Part shown: positions 1-10,582 of the stretch, piece by piece
How positions within the stretch are numbered: the stretch's first letter is position 1
Layout: every line of letters begins with the position of its first letter
Source: Clarkia xantiana subsp. parviflora
Lineage: Eukaryota > Streptophyta > Magnoliopsida > Myrtales > Onagraceae
NCBI GenBank assembly: GCA_036873135.1
Contig: JAPTYO010000022.1
Span: forward strand, 6,658,151-6,722,150
DNA length: 64,000 nt
Direction of reading: 5' to 3'
The notes under the pieces: model-generated
Seen by the model: the letters and a program-made list of their open reading frames with translations, nothing else
Databases searched by the model: none
Told to the model about the DNA's origin: nothing
Position numbers and translations under genes: made by a program

Positions 1-285
1 TATTTTTCCAAATGCGAGAAGTCAGTGCATGCATAGTCCACCTTGATGACGGTATACGTTTTCCCTCATACCGACATCAAGCCGTTCAAAACTGATCATG
101 ATCCTTAGGTTCCCTATAAATAGGGGCCTAGGTCTCCCATTTTAAACAACTCCCTCATTTTGGACATTGGATGCTCTGACTTCTCTCTAAAAGGCTTTCT
201 CTCTCTAAAGATTTTGACTTGGGCGTCAGAGAGGACCCTTAGGGTTTGGTGAGCAATTTTTAGATAGGGTAGCCGATTTTACATA
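1..285 (+). mobile_element. Truncated LTR-like fragment
   Basis: A TATA-like stretch (ctataaatagggg, about 113-125) is followed by a T/C-rich segment with repeated tctctctaaa and then aggacccttagggtttggtgagc. This is the layout of the core promoter and R/U5 of a plant LTR. The left end is cut by the window edge. Sequence shared with the copia leaders begins near 286, so this piece is either the end of another element or the rearranged start of Cop1. No reading frame is apparent. Confidence 0.45.
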
Positions 286-479
286 TATACATATATAGAT
301 TGATTGGCAATAAATCTATATATGTTTATAATAGGTCCGAAATATATATATATATTATTAATATTGGAAATTATTTTATATAGTTAATGTTACTTGGTGG
401 CTAAGTTAAATATTTTGGGACTTTAAAACCCTACTTGGGCCACAAGTAAACATTTCGGCTCAACTTTTATGATTTAAAT

Positions 480-800
480 TATTGGGCCGGTCCAATATGT
501 CAAACCGGGACGAATTAAAACTGAACCGGATTTTCTCAATCGGTTCGACCTAATCGGGTCTGGTCGGACCGGGGTAACTAAGTGGATCTAACCAAACCGT
601 TTTTGAGTGTTGAATCGAACCGAACCCTATTTTTATTAGACCGGTTCAGACCAAACGATATTTTAAAACTAAAACCGGACTGAACCGTATTTATATTTTC
701 GGACCGAACCGAACCAGTTTATAGCGAACCGGACCCAAACCGGATTTATGGACCAAACTGAACCGGACCGAAATTTGATTGAACCGAATTGAATTTTCAA
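480..800. repeat. Degenerate ACCGG/CCGAACC-rich tract in copia leader
   Basis: About 320 bases are dominated by imperfect repeats of accggaccgaacc and its complement. Tracts of the same composition sit at the same place in the leaders of Cop2 (27060-27360) and Cop4 (53210-53450), so this is an old part of the element rather than a local expansion. It does not code. The role is unknown; self-pairing of leader RNA is possible. Confidence 0.65.
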
Positions 801-1086
801 TACCGAATTCAAATCAATTAAAATAGGAAGGTCAAGTTTCAAAATCCTAATGTTTTGAACCTTAAATGGCTTACACAGTGCTCAAGGGTTGATAACCTTT
901 ATACCTTGTTTCGATTATGGGGATGGATCTCGGATGTACATGTTTTTGGGACTGGATTAATTAGTGGGTTGAATTGCAATTGTTTATTATTGAATATATA
1001 TATTTATGCATGATTAGAAATGTTATCTTGATTGAGTCAAGCTAGCTGGATATTGCATATTTGGGGCGGAGCCCTGATTAAATATA

Positions 1087-1608
1087 GGGTTAACAGGTCT
1101 TTTGGTCCATGATGTTTGACAACTTTTGAGTTTTTGTCAATGATGTTTTTTTTTACCTAGTTTTGGTACCATATGTTTGCAGATTTTTTCTAGTTTTGGT
1201 CTAACCGTTACATTCCGTCCATTTTTTTACATGTACAAGTCACGTGATCCACCCTTTTCAATTTTGTTCAATTTAGTCCCTCTAATACTTTCCTAACCTT
1301 TTTTTGGTTCAATTTAGTCCCAAAGTTTCAAAAATTCAATTGGACCTATTGTCTAATTGGGGTCAATTTTGAAACTTCGGGACTAAATTAAACAAAAAAA
1401 AAGGTTAAGAAAGTATTAGAGGGACTAAATTTAAAGTTTAGAGTGGATCACGTGACTTGAACATGTCAAAAAATGGACGGAATGTAACGGTTAGACCAAA
1501 ACTAGAAAAAATCTGCAAACATATGGTACCAAAACTAGGTAAAAAAAAACATCATTGACCAAAACCCAAAAGTTGTCAAACATCATGGACCAAAAGACCT
1601 TTTAACCC
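1087..1608. mobile_element. Mutator-like MITE with 9-bp target duplication
   Basis: The 522-bp segment is almost entirely a long inverted repeat. The left arm begins gggttaacaggtcttttgg and the right arm is its near-perfect complement ending at 1608. The arms extend for over 200 bp each around a short centre near 1350. The 9-bp sequence ttaaatata is repeated exactly at 1078-1086 and 1609-1617. A related unoccupied site exists in Cop4 (ttaaatata once, 53737-53745, with matching flanks). Long terminal inverted repeats plus a 9-bp duplication are typical of Mutator-like elements. It has no coding capacity and would need transposase in trans. Confidence 0.88.
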
Positions 1609-1617
1609 TTAAATATA

Positions 1618-2024
1618 TGGAATGCGCACTAGGATAGACATGTTGTGATTGTTGGAAATGGCTAGGATTCATGTCTACAATATTGCGTGACTGAATATAA
1701 GCATGAATTGTAAATCAACCCCTAATGTTAAAAATTATTTTAAAATCGAAAACCAGTCACCAAATGTGTATGATAGATGTGAATGGTTCATGTTTGACAC
1801 GTATGCTAGAAGGTTGAGGATGTAGCCGCATTTGATAATTTACTCGGAAGTAGAATTATATATATGCAAGCATGAGTTTCACGGAACATTAGACGCATGA
1901 CGCGTAAGCATGAGTGTGGTTTGTATGATGTATGATGAATGCTACTGGCTTATGATAATTTACATGGATAGTAGAATTATATATGCATGAGTGAATTCAT
2001 TGAAATATTTTTCCAAAATAAAAA
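1618..2024. other. Copia leader, non-coding
   Basis: The continuation of the Cop1 leader matches Cop4 (about 53745-54100) and Cop2 (about 27640-27890). Shared landmarks include gcgcactaggatagacatg and gacgcatgacgcgtaagcatg. No coding frame is credible here. Confidence 0.6.
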
Positions 2025-3290
2025 GAGCCTTGGGAAAGCCAAGATCGGGTATGCTTATTTTAAAATCCCTGTTCCGGTAATTTGCGATTAAAACCGTTTT
2101 AAAAGACTGATCTATTGGATGGAAGACGAGGATAATGTGAACTTTTTCACAGTCATCTTCCATTGGTTTACTGGTGGTCGGTTGGTTTAGATGACTGGGG
2201 AATCATTATTTGTCGGATTCCATCTTAATAGAAATTTGATGTGTGCAATTCTTTCTCAAAATGTTATTGTCTCCTTGATTTTGTATAATCATCAACGTGT
2301 TTAGTAACGAATTACAGCATAAATGACATCATCTTGTGCTAATGAGCTTTTGATTGAGACAAACTACAACTCGTGGAGCAAGCGCGTCAGTGCACTGTTG
2401 GAGGATAATGGCCTTATAGGTCACATTCAGAAGTCCATGAGCTGCCGAGATGCTGGTCTAACCAAAGACCTAACATTTGCCCATTTCCAATGGGAGCAAG
2501 ATGACAAGAAAGCAAAGGAGAAAATGCTAACTAGGATGTCTCAGGAATTCCATGACGGGTATAAGGATGTTCCGATTACAAAGTACATTTGGGATACCCT
2601 CTTCCTGAGATATGGAAATGGCATGGCAGCAATTCTGCACCCACTTATACCAACAATAGAAGAAAGCTTAAATAGCTACAGCAAGAGTGTACTTGAAAAT
2701 GTATATGATCTCCTTGGCATGTTGAAACCACTGGAAGAAGAAGGTCAGGTGGGTAAAAGGGATAAAATTCAAGCCATCATCGAGGTCCTCCCGAAGTCTT
2801 GGAGAGCAGCGAAGGTGTTACTGACTGCAGTGGTTCTGTGTTAGATCTTGCTTTAGTCCTGAAATTCATCGAGATGGAATAAGCTCGAATGAAACCAATA
2901 CCGGGACAAGCTGAGAAAGGAAAGAGAAAGAGGACGAACAAAGGAAAGAAACAACAAACTATCGACGGTAAAATGTTTACTAAAAACATTTTAAAAATGG
3001 CCTTGGGAAAGCCAAGATCGAGTATATGTAAAAACTCTCTGTTCCGTTGAAAGCGATTAAACCGTTTTAAAAGACTGATCTATTAGAAAGGAGATGTCGG
3101 CAGTGTGAACTCTTTCACGGCCTCTTTCCATTGGTTTACTGGTGGTCGGGTTGGCTAGATGGCTGAGGAATCATTGTCGTTCGCCTTCTCTCTCATAGGT
3201 ATCCGATGTATGCAATTTTTTTCAAAATCTTATTTTTTCCGTGATTGTCGTATGATTTTCAATGTATATTAGTATCGATGGCTGTGATTA
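2025..3290 (+). repeat. Direct repeat of the leader end, one copy before each gag module
   Basis: The segment starting gccttgggaaagccaagatc occurs at about 2027-2330 and again at about 3001-3285. Both copies contain the same later landmarks: gactgatctatt, then tttactggtggtcgg, then a gactgaggaatcatt-like stretch. The two copies differ at many sites, so the duplication is not recent. The intervening 2323-2998 contains the first gag-like frame. Cop2 (about 27895-28030) and Cop4 (about 54110-54395) show one copy each. Confidence 0.75.
2323..2844 (+). pseudogene. Copia gag-like module 1 (Cop1)
   Basis: An open frame of 173 codons starts at ATG 2323, directly after the first copy of the leader repeat. 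The N-terminal pattern NYNSWSKRVSALLEDNGLI and later KYIWDTLFLRYGNG, then DKIQAIIEVLPKSW, match the usual layout of plant copia Gag: a W near the start, a LW..L..RY block, then a LP.SW block. The frame stops before any zinc knuckle, and the next 100 bases encode a basic stretch in another frame. It is therefore a truncated Gag. Its sequence clearly differs from the second module in the same element. The protein would form the virus-like particle. Confidence 0.6.
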
Positions 3291-4149
3291 GTAATGTAAT
3301 CTCCCAGATGAATAAGGGGATCAGATTGAATGGTGAAAATTATAAGATATGGAATAAGCGCGCAAAGATGGTTGTTACTGAAATGAAAGGTTTGGATCAT
3401 TTGACTACAAAGAAAGTTAGGCATGAGGGTGACCTCACTGATGAGCATAGGAAATCCCATGACCAATGTGATGCCAAGGACCTTGATGTTCGTTGCACCT
3501 TGTAACTATGCTTGAGGATGACATACTCTATGGGTATGATTATCTTGAGTCTGCTAAAGACCTGTGGGATAGTCTCAAAGCAGGGTTTGGTGTTTACACT
3601 ACAACTCAGAAGTGATCGTTAAACATCGCTTTAGACTCATATAAAATGAATCCTCAGCATACTATGAAGCAGCACGTTAGACACATGTCGAACACGCCTG
3701 CTGAACTCAATGAGGCAGGGGAAACTCGGTATGAGGAACAGAAGGTTCAATGCGTCATTTGCTCTTTGCCCGACTCTTGGAACAACATGAAAATGAACCT
3801 TACCCATACTAAGCATCTCAATTCACTCGAGACGATACGAGTTCATCTCGAGTTGGAAGAGGATCAACGCAAGGCTGAAAAGACAAGAGCTGAGATGCAC
3901 ATTGCATCATCCTTCCCAACACAGCAAAATGGCAAGCATAAGACAAAGGGAAAAGACCTTCCAAAGAAGGCTAACAAGTCACCTGGTCCGAATGAACAAA
4001 GAAAGTTCAAACCAAAGCAAGCTGGTGGTAAGAACATGCAGATGAAAAGAGCACGTAGAGAGGAAACTCAAACGTGCTTCTGGTGTGGTGTAAAATGCCA
4101 CATGGCAGCTGCCTATACCAATCTTCTGAAGGTACATTCCGAGAAATAA
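3278..4149 (+). pseudogene. Copia gag module 2 with zinc-knuckle remnant (Cop1)
   Basis: The frame starts at ATG 3278 after the second leader copy. The first part contains LNGENYKIWNKRAKMVV, the usual Gag N-terminal signature. The frame is broken near 3505 and 3615 but continues as LWDSLKAGFGVYTTTQK, then from 3646 RYEEQKVQCVICSLPDSW. A lysine-rich linker leads to a damaged zinc knuckle, CFWCGVKCHMAAA (about 4075-4110), in which the last cysteine of CX2CX4HX4C is missing. Known role of the family: RNA packaging and capsid assembly. It is clearly inactive. Confidence 0.75.
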
Positions 4150-4839
4150 TGGCGAAAGTCATATATTCTCTTTTAAATCCTACTTCCTCATTAGTAATTC
4201 AATCCCACTTATGAATTACAGAACCGAGGAGAGGAAAGAGCATAAAACCAGAGGATAATACCCCAGAATAAAAGGGGATAATCAACCTCTCCTTGCTTGC
4301 TTGAACTTTTCTATTTCTATAAGTATTGAGTACTCTAGTGAGAATAAGGATCTTTTATATGGCAATGAATTGAATGTTCAAACTGAGTATCGAAAATTAC
4401 ACTTGCACCGCTTAATCTTATGATCACCATTCTATACATTGCTAAAATGAGCGAGAACGATTAAAATTTCTTATTTGTTAGTACTCCAAGAAAATAAAAT
4501 ATATCGTAATGACGAACATGTGGGAAACCGATTAAACTAAATTTTGGAAACGAAACGATTAGGCCATATGTTACACCGGGTGTCACGCACGTAGCGCGCT
4601 AGTCCCTAGAAAGACAGGACACATCAATTCAAAGTACAAATTTAATGTGAAGTGTTTAATTCAATGCTTAAAATAAATTTTTCATTTGCATAAACACCCA
4701 CTTCGGGTCTTACTCATATAACTTCTCGTAGAGAATTATTAACGAGTAAAAGGTGAAAACCTAATGCACGAATTGAGACAAAAAATCGAATATGAGTATG
4801 CAATGAAAAATGAATTGTCTGTTAAGAGACGATCCATAT
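4150..4839. other. Non-coding decayed stretch between gag and integrase of Cop1
   Basis: No credible frame. About 4545-4650 matches Cop4 about 55545-55650 (landmarks gaaacgatt, cgccacgcac-like, gaaagac, tcaaagtacaaa). In both elements this occupies the position where protease and the integrase core should be, so both share the same ancestral loss. Confidence 0.5.
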
Positions 4840-5640
4840 TACGCCTCCAACAAATCTGATTGGCAGAGCATCTTAATCACACACTTCATAGATATGGTAA
4901 GAACCATGATATCGCAAGCTCAACATTCGATCTCCTTCAAGGATGATGTGTTGTTGACTGCCACTCATGTAGTAAACCTTGTTCCTTCAAAATCGGTCGA
5001 ATCGACACCAAATGAGTTGTAGAATGGTAATGAGGATGATCTTACCAGGTTGCGACCTTGGGGTTGTGTGGCATACACACATCAAACTAACAGCCGATTC
5101 GGCAAGTTGGGACCTAGAGGCTCGAAAAGTATCTTCATAAGGTACTCTGAGAACTCTAAGGTATAATTTTTTGTGGCAGCTCAGGAGAATGGTGGCGTGG
5201 TCGAACATGAGTCCAGAGACGTTACGTTCCTTGAGGAAAAATTTCCTAAGCTTGGTAACATCAAATCGAATGAAGTCATAATTAAACTAGAACATGATGA
5301 TGATAGTCAGATCCCACTTACTTCGAGTGGGATATTTGAGGCGGCAACACCAGTGAACGACATGGTAAATGAGAATAGAGACATTTTCATAGTAAATCCA
5401 ATGGGAGGGGTCAATCCGACCACACGGATCACTGTTGCTGCAGGTGCGAATCAAGTTGATCCTGATCATCATGTTGTTGAACTGTTGGATGAGAATCCTA
5501 TAATTCCTCAACTACCTTCTGGTAACATTGCGAGTGGGACAACCAACTTGGTTCCTGGTCCTAGCAACCATGGAATTCATCTCCGAGGTAGAATCCCGAG
5601 ACGAAGAGGTCGCCAAGAAAAGTTGTAGGTGAAGGTTCAA
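4840..5640 (+). pseudogene. Copia integrase C-terminal remnant (Cop1)
   Basis: The translation shows MVRTMISQAQHSISF, then LLTATHVVNLVPSKSVESTPNEL, and after a stop RLRPWGCVAYTHQ. This is the end of the integrase core and the downstream 'P.EL..G..P......+.FGC.AY' region of plant copia. The DDE catalytic core that should precede it is absent. The remainder (about 5175-5628) is an acidic and then proline/serine-rich linker that normally joins integrase to reverse transcriptase. Stops at about 5022, 5165 and 5626 show it is dead. Confidence 0.7.
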
Positions 5641-7405
5641 GCAATGCACTTGTTCCCAGTTGGAGCATTGTTCCTAGTAGGAGCCTTGTTCCTAGTGGGA
5701 GTATTGTTCCTATTGGGATATAATTCAATTTCAAGATGGGAGCGTTGAGCCTAGACGTAGTCAAAGGCACTGAACTTCTCCAAAGAAGTATCCCATCGAA
5801 AAGTGTGAATTATTCACCCTGACTTCAGTTGATGAACCGGTAACGATTAAACAAGCTTTGGAAGGAACTCAAGGGAAGGAATGAAGGAAAAAAATGTAGG
5901 AAGAGATTGCCTCTATGATAGCCAATTCGGTAGGGTCGTTAGTTGATTTTCCTGCTAACCGCAGAGCTATAGGGACTAAGTGGGTTATGAAATTGAAACT
6001 CACTAATGATGGAAACGTTGAGCAATAAAAAGCTCGAATAGTTGCGAATGGATATACCCAACTCCACTGAGTGGACTTTGACGAGACATACTCACCGATT
6101 GTGCATCACACCACAGTCCGTGCCATACTTAACCTGGTTGCTAGCCTCGATCTTGAGCTGCACCAAATGGATGTTAATAGTGCATTTCTTCATCGAAACT
6201 TGGAGGAATAGATCTACATGGAGTAACCGGAGGGTTTCATAACCCCTAAGAACGAACATAAAGTTTGCAAACTCCAAAGATCGATCTATGGCCTTAAACA
6301 ATCATCTCGGCAATGGTACCGCAGGTTCCACGAGGAAATCGTTGGCAACGGATTCGTGAATCTTCACGAGGATCCCTGCATGTACACCAAGACCTCTGAG
6401 TCTAAGTATGTTGTCTTGATGTTATACGTCAACGACATACTCATTGATGCGAACGACGTGAGTTATTCGAATGAATCAAAGTCCTAGCTAGCATCTGTAT
6501 TCAAGATTAAAACACATGGGAGAGGGTACGTACATCCTGGGCATTAAGATTCCTAGGGATCAGGCTGCTCGTAAACTATGTCTTTCCGAAGAGACTATAT
6601 CACCAAATTTTTTAGAAGGTTCAATCTCCAAGATACCAAACCTGTGGATACGCCGATCGTGTTTGGGTGCGCGTTGTCGAATCGTTGGGCCCAAAAGACC
6701 TGGCGGAGCGTGAACAGATGAAAAGTGTGGAATACCTCAGTGTGGTTGGCAGTCTAATGTACGCCATGCAATGCACTCGTCCTGATATCTGTTACGTTGT
6801 GGCCTTAGTAGCACGTTTCCAATCAGACCCTGGATATCAACATTTACGAGCCATAAAATGAATTATTCGATATCTGAAAGGTAGTGTCAACTATGAACTG
6901 TGCTACGAGGGTAGTAAGCTTGAATTTTCTAGGTTCAATGACATCGACCATGGTGGCGATTCGGATAATCGTAAATCCACATCAGGATGAATATTTCACC
7001 TTGCTAATGCCGCCATTTCATGGATGAGCAAGAAGCAATCATGCGTCGCGCTGTCTACGATGGAATCCGAATTCGTGGCCCTCTCTAAGAATGCATAGTA
7101 GGCTATCTGGCTAAAGACTCTTGACTGCTCTGCTTGACGTCGAGGACGGGAGTAAACCCGTAGGGATTTACTCTTACAGTCAAGCAGCTATCGCAGCAGT
7201 TAAGAATTGAAAGTATCATAGTAGGACGAAACACATTGACGTTAAATATAACTATGCGGACAGTATGGTAGAAGACAAATTGATCACATTAGATTACTTG
7301 TCCTCATAGAGTAAGGTGGATGACCATTGACCAAACCTTTACGCAGGGAAGTTTTTGAAAAGCATGTCAAAGTGCTTGGACTGTGTAGGGTTTAAGAGGC
7401 TTGTA
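5641..7405 (+). pseudogene. Copia reverse transcriptase and RNase H remnant (Cop1)
   Basis: Recognisable blocks in order: GTKWVMKLKLTNDGNV (about 5970), FDETYSPIV, ASLDLELHQMDVNSAFLH (about 6135-6190), VCKLQRSIYGLKQSSRQWY (about 6260-6320), LYVNDILIDANDVS (about 6423), SRPDICYV-type block (about 6780) and the RNase H block [19 protein letters not shown] (about 7015-7070). The active-site YVDD box reads YVND. Stops occur at about 6027, 6210, 6223 and 6485, with several frameshifts. Known role: copying element RNA into DNA. Confidence 0.85.
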
Positions 7406-8455
7406 TTGTGTTAATAACCTTTTTTAGCTTTAAAAAAAAGAATTGCAATTTGAGTTTATGACTTTGACGACTTCATGATGACTGAAATACATCGGATTTA
7501 CGGTCTATAAACTAGTCGTTGGAATGTAAAACCTCTCAATAAAATATGTCGAATGTGGGCCTTGCCTCGTCACACAAGCTCGGTCGTCTAAATGGAGGGG
7601 GAACCTCTACCATGTCAAGACCGGCTAAGAACCACGGCGTTTCGAAAGATAAACCTGGTTAAGAAAAACGATCATTTGGTTTTGGGGTAACACGACATGA
7701 TCATTGTTTTGCGGATCGCCTTGATGGACTCTTTTCATTGGAAACCACATTCTGGGCCTGATGAAAATCTGCAATAGCATATGAAATTTCTCACTCCTGA
7801 CAATATGTAAGTTCATGTTATGCTATCGACGCGCACTTCATATTGTGCGTGCCATGTTCGCCCACGGGGTCAGGCTCGGTTGTGCTAGATGGAATCTTTC
7901 GAGGTTGCGATGGGCATAAACTTCTTCCCCTTGAGCGTGTGACAGATCCCGGGTGCTTTAAGGTTGGGATCAATGTGCACCTCCAAGCGTTCGAACGCAG
8001 TGCCCAAATAAAAAGGCACAGTGACCACGTACTAGAAACCAGTTGAGTTTAATCGAGGATATGAGCAATAAGGATGGTCATGTACACCTATAATTCTCCG
8101 ACACTTGAATTCACTAGGTGGCCACAAACGAGATATTAGTTGGAGGTTGTGAATACTTGTACGGATGCCTTGGAGAAGTGTTCTAATGTGAAAGCTAGGC
8201 AATTGGAGAATACCAGTTGACTCTGGATACTGCGCGGTACAGAAAAATAATAGGTTGATAACAGGTTGGGAATCAACGTTCCGCGGAGGATACAACACTA
8301 TTAACCAATGAGTAGCACGATGTCCGTTATATCTACCTGTCGCATGACAAACCTCGTATGAAAAATTTAGAAGCTGGACTGGATCGAAGAATAAATGTTG
8401 ATATGTTGGTCGACAACATATTAACAAGCATCCTCCCATTCCGGCGAATGGGAGT
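7406..8455 (+). other. 3' untranslated region and polypurine tract of Cop1
   Basis: About 1 kb without a credible gene. It is collinear with the same region of Cop4 (58320-59379), sharing tttacggtctataaacta, tgcctcgtcacaca and gagtagcacgatg. It ends in the purine-rich ggcgaatgggagt (about 8442-8455), the plus-strand primer site next to the LTR start. Confidence 0.65.
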
Positions 8456-8614
8456 TGTTGACATTCTGTGAATGGGCCACCATAATAGGAGCACTTTAAT
8501 ATAATCCCAACACCTAATTCTTAGAAACGCTTGCAGAACTAGGCGAGTGATCTATGGTCAACGGATCACAGGGCGTGAACTGAACCATACTAGGAAGGTA
8601 CCTGTGTGGGTCAT
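8456..8614 (+). mobile_element. Partial LTR start (3' LTR of Cop1)
   Basis: Begins tgttgacattctg directly after the polypurine tract. About 160 bp later a second, similar start (tgttggcatttag, 8615) appears, with 40-50 bp of parallel sequence. Either this is the truncated 3' LTR of Cop1 abutting the LTR of Cop2, or one LTR carries an internal duplication of its first 160 bp. Confidence 0.6.
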
Positions 8615-8804
8615 TGTTGGCATTTAGAGTAAATGGGTCGCCATAAAAGGAGAATTTTACTATAAGCCCAACATGCTAAGTCTGATTTGGGGTATGACCC
8701 ATAAGATATCTCGGGTCATGCCGAAATCCCCATAGGCCATGCGCGGCCCAAAAGGGCCGGCCCAATTAGACTAGGAGGTTCGACCGAAACAAGCAAATGC
8801 CTAC

Positions 8805-9529
8805 TGTTGGATATGATTCGAGGTAGCCTAGTACGAGTCGATAGAGTAAAGGTCGAGTTCTCAAAAGAACGTATGATCGACCATTCAAGTCCAGAATAAG
8901 GAGAAAAATGAATGGTCGACTACCCTACAAACAGAAGTCAACCCACCAAACGACTAAGGAAAAGGCGAGAAAATCATTCAAGGCTCCCCTTTGTTGAAGT
9001 ATAAGTTAAGTCGAGGATTAAAGCTTCCTTACTAAAGTACGAGTTGAGTCGAGTCGACCATCAGATACTTGGAGGAAACCTTCACTCTTAAGAAAGGACA
9101 GGTGGAGACCTGCTCGCCGCCTCTGAGAAGACTTCCTTCCGAAGCAAAGGGCACCAGCTGGCGACTTGCTCGCCGCCCTATATACCACGAAAACCTTCCT
9201 CTGAAGAAAGTGACACCAGCTGGCGACCTGCTTGCCGCCCTTTATACAACGAAAACCTTCCTCTGAAGAAAGTGGCACCAGCTGGCGACATGCTTGTCAC
9301 CTACTGATTTTCGCACCATCTTTCTCAACCAATCAAGTAAAGGTAGCCACCGCCATTAAACAGCCAATCAAGGAATAATAGCCGCCTCCTTGAAAAAGTC
9401 TGTAAAGATCTCCCTATAAATAGGAACTCACTTTCATTATTTAAGTTCTAAGATCTATCAATTACTCTATATTATTCTCTCGAAATCCATTACTGACTTA
9501 AGCTTCGGAGTGGAATCAGGGGCCATCCC
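8805..9529 (+). mobile_element. GypA 5' LTR, first part
   Basis: Matches 25268-25993. It contains a U3 tandem repeat of about 60 bp (about 9066-9290; units with ccttcctctgaagaaagtgg and cagctggcgacctgc) and a TATA box (ctccctataaatagg, about 9411-9425). It is interrupted at 9529 by LARD1 and resumes at 19410. Confidence 0.88.
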
Positions 9530-10582
9530 TGTTAGGTTATAAAGTCTAGGTCAACGGGTCGTCAATCTAGAATTTATCTCCCACTAATGAAATGTCGGGT
9601 TCAGTGCTCCTAGGACTAGTCGTTCTGATCCGTGCCCTTATACTCCCTTGGGGTAGTCGTTCTGATCCCTGCCCTTATACTCTCTTGGGGTAGTCGTTCT
9701 GATATGTGTCCTTCTCTTCTCTCCTTCTGACCTCCTTTCCTTCTCTCCTTCTGACCTCCTGAGGCTTGTACTTCTTACCCCTGGGGCTTGTCCTATTGCT
9801 CTATGCTCTTCTGCTTCCTTGGTTCTCTTCTCCTTGCCACCCTGCAAGAGGGGCAATACCAGGCACAGAGGGGGGGTGGTGCCTGATGAACCCTCTCCGA
9901 TGCCTAAGTCAGTACGGTTTTAGAGAGATAAAGCTAGAGAGATGTCAGAGCAAAATTGTGCAACTTGCCAAGATGATCAAATGAGTTGTGAAGGTGGGGT
10001 ATTTATAGGCAACGGTGTCATTAAGGTGGCTTAATGACATCGTTAACCTTTAAACACAATTAATTAACCTTTAAGCACATAATTAAGACCTTAGGATTCG
10101 GAGAAGGTAGGCGGAGTGGACCGAGTGTGGGAGTCCGAAAATGGTGCCGGGGCCCTTGGGGGGAGGAGAAATCTGACCCCCAGGGGTAGGGGTTGGGTGA
10201 GGGCACCCAACCCCTCCTAGGGAGGATGGGGTTGGCCAACCCCATCCCCCTAGGGGAGATCGGGTTGGCCGACCCGATCTCTCCTAGGAGAGATCGGGTT
10301 GGCTGACCCGATCTCTCCTAGGAGAGATCGGGTTGGTCCACCCGATCTCCCCTAGGGGAGATCGGGTTGGCTGACCCGATCTCCCCTAGGGGAGGTCGGG
10401 TGTGGCCACCCAACCTCACCTAGGCGAGTCTGACTCGGCCGGACGAGCGCTTCGGCCTCGTCCGAGCCGTTGGTGTTTTCGCGAAGGGTTCGGGTTGAAG
10501 TTTCGATTTACAATCATTAACGGGGTGATAAAAATAAAGCGATTCGGAAGTCAACGGGTTCAAATTGGGCGTATATCCATCA
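9530..10582 (-). mobile_element. LARD1 3' LTR (element orientation)
   Basis: On the minus strand it begins TGATGGATATACGCCC and ends AACCTAACA. A minus-strand TATA box (gcctataaatacccc) lies at about 9997-10011. A palindrome-rich array occupies about 10185-10405. Confidence 0.9.
10185..10405. repeat. Array of GC-rich palindromes in LARD1 LTR
   Basis: Six or so consecutive hairpin-capable units. The first is a perfect 24-bp palindrome at 10224-10247 (ggatgggg, ttggccaa, ccccatcc). The next ones are built on gagatcgggttgg/ccgacccgatctc separated by cctaggag or cctagggg. The same array is at about 19005-19225 in the other LTR. In element orientation it lies in U3, upstream of the TATA box, so it may affect transcription or chromatin rather than the RNA. 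Confidence 0.85.

Larger units (their letters stand above)
286..8614 (+). mobile_element. Cop1: degenerate Ty1/copia retrotransposon
   Basis: A long leader (about 286-2320) matches the leaders of Cop2 and Cop4. It is followed by two gag-like segments, the C-terminal part of an integrase, reverse transcriptase and RNase H remnants, a 1-kb 3' untranslated stretch, a polypurine tract (about 8440-8454) and the start of a 3' LTR at 8456. All coding parts carry stops or frameshifts. No 5' LTR or primer site was found, so the left end is truncated or rearranged. The order gag, integrase, reverse transcriptase, RNase H identifies copia rather than gypsy. Confidence 0.85.
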
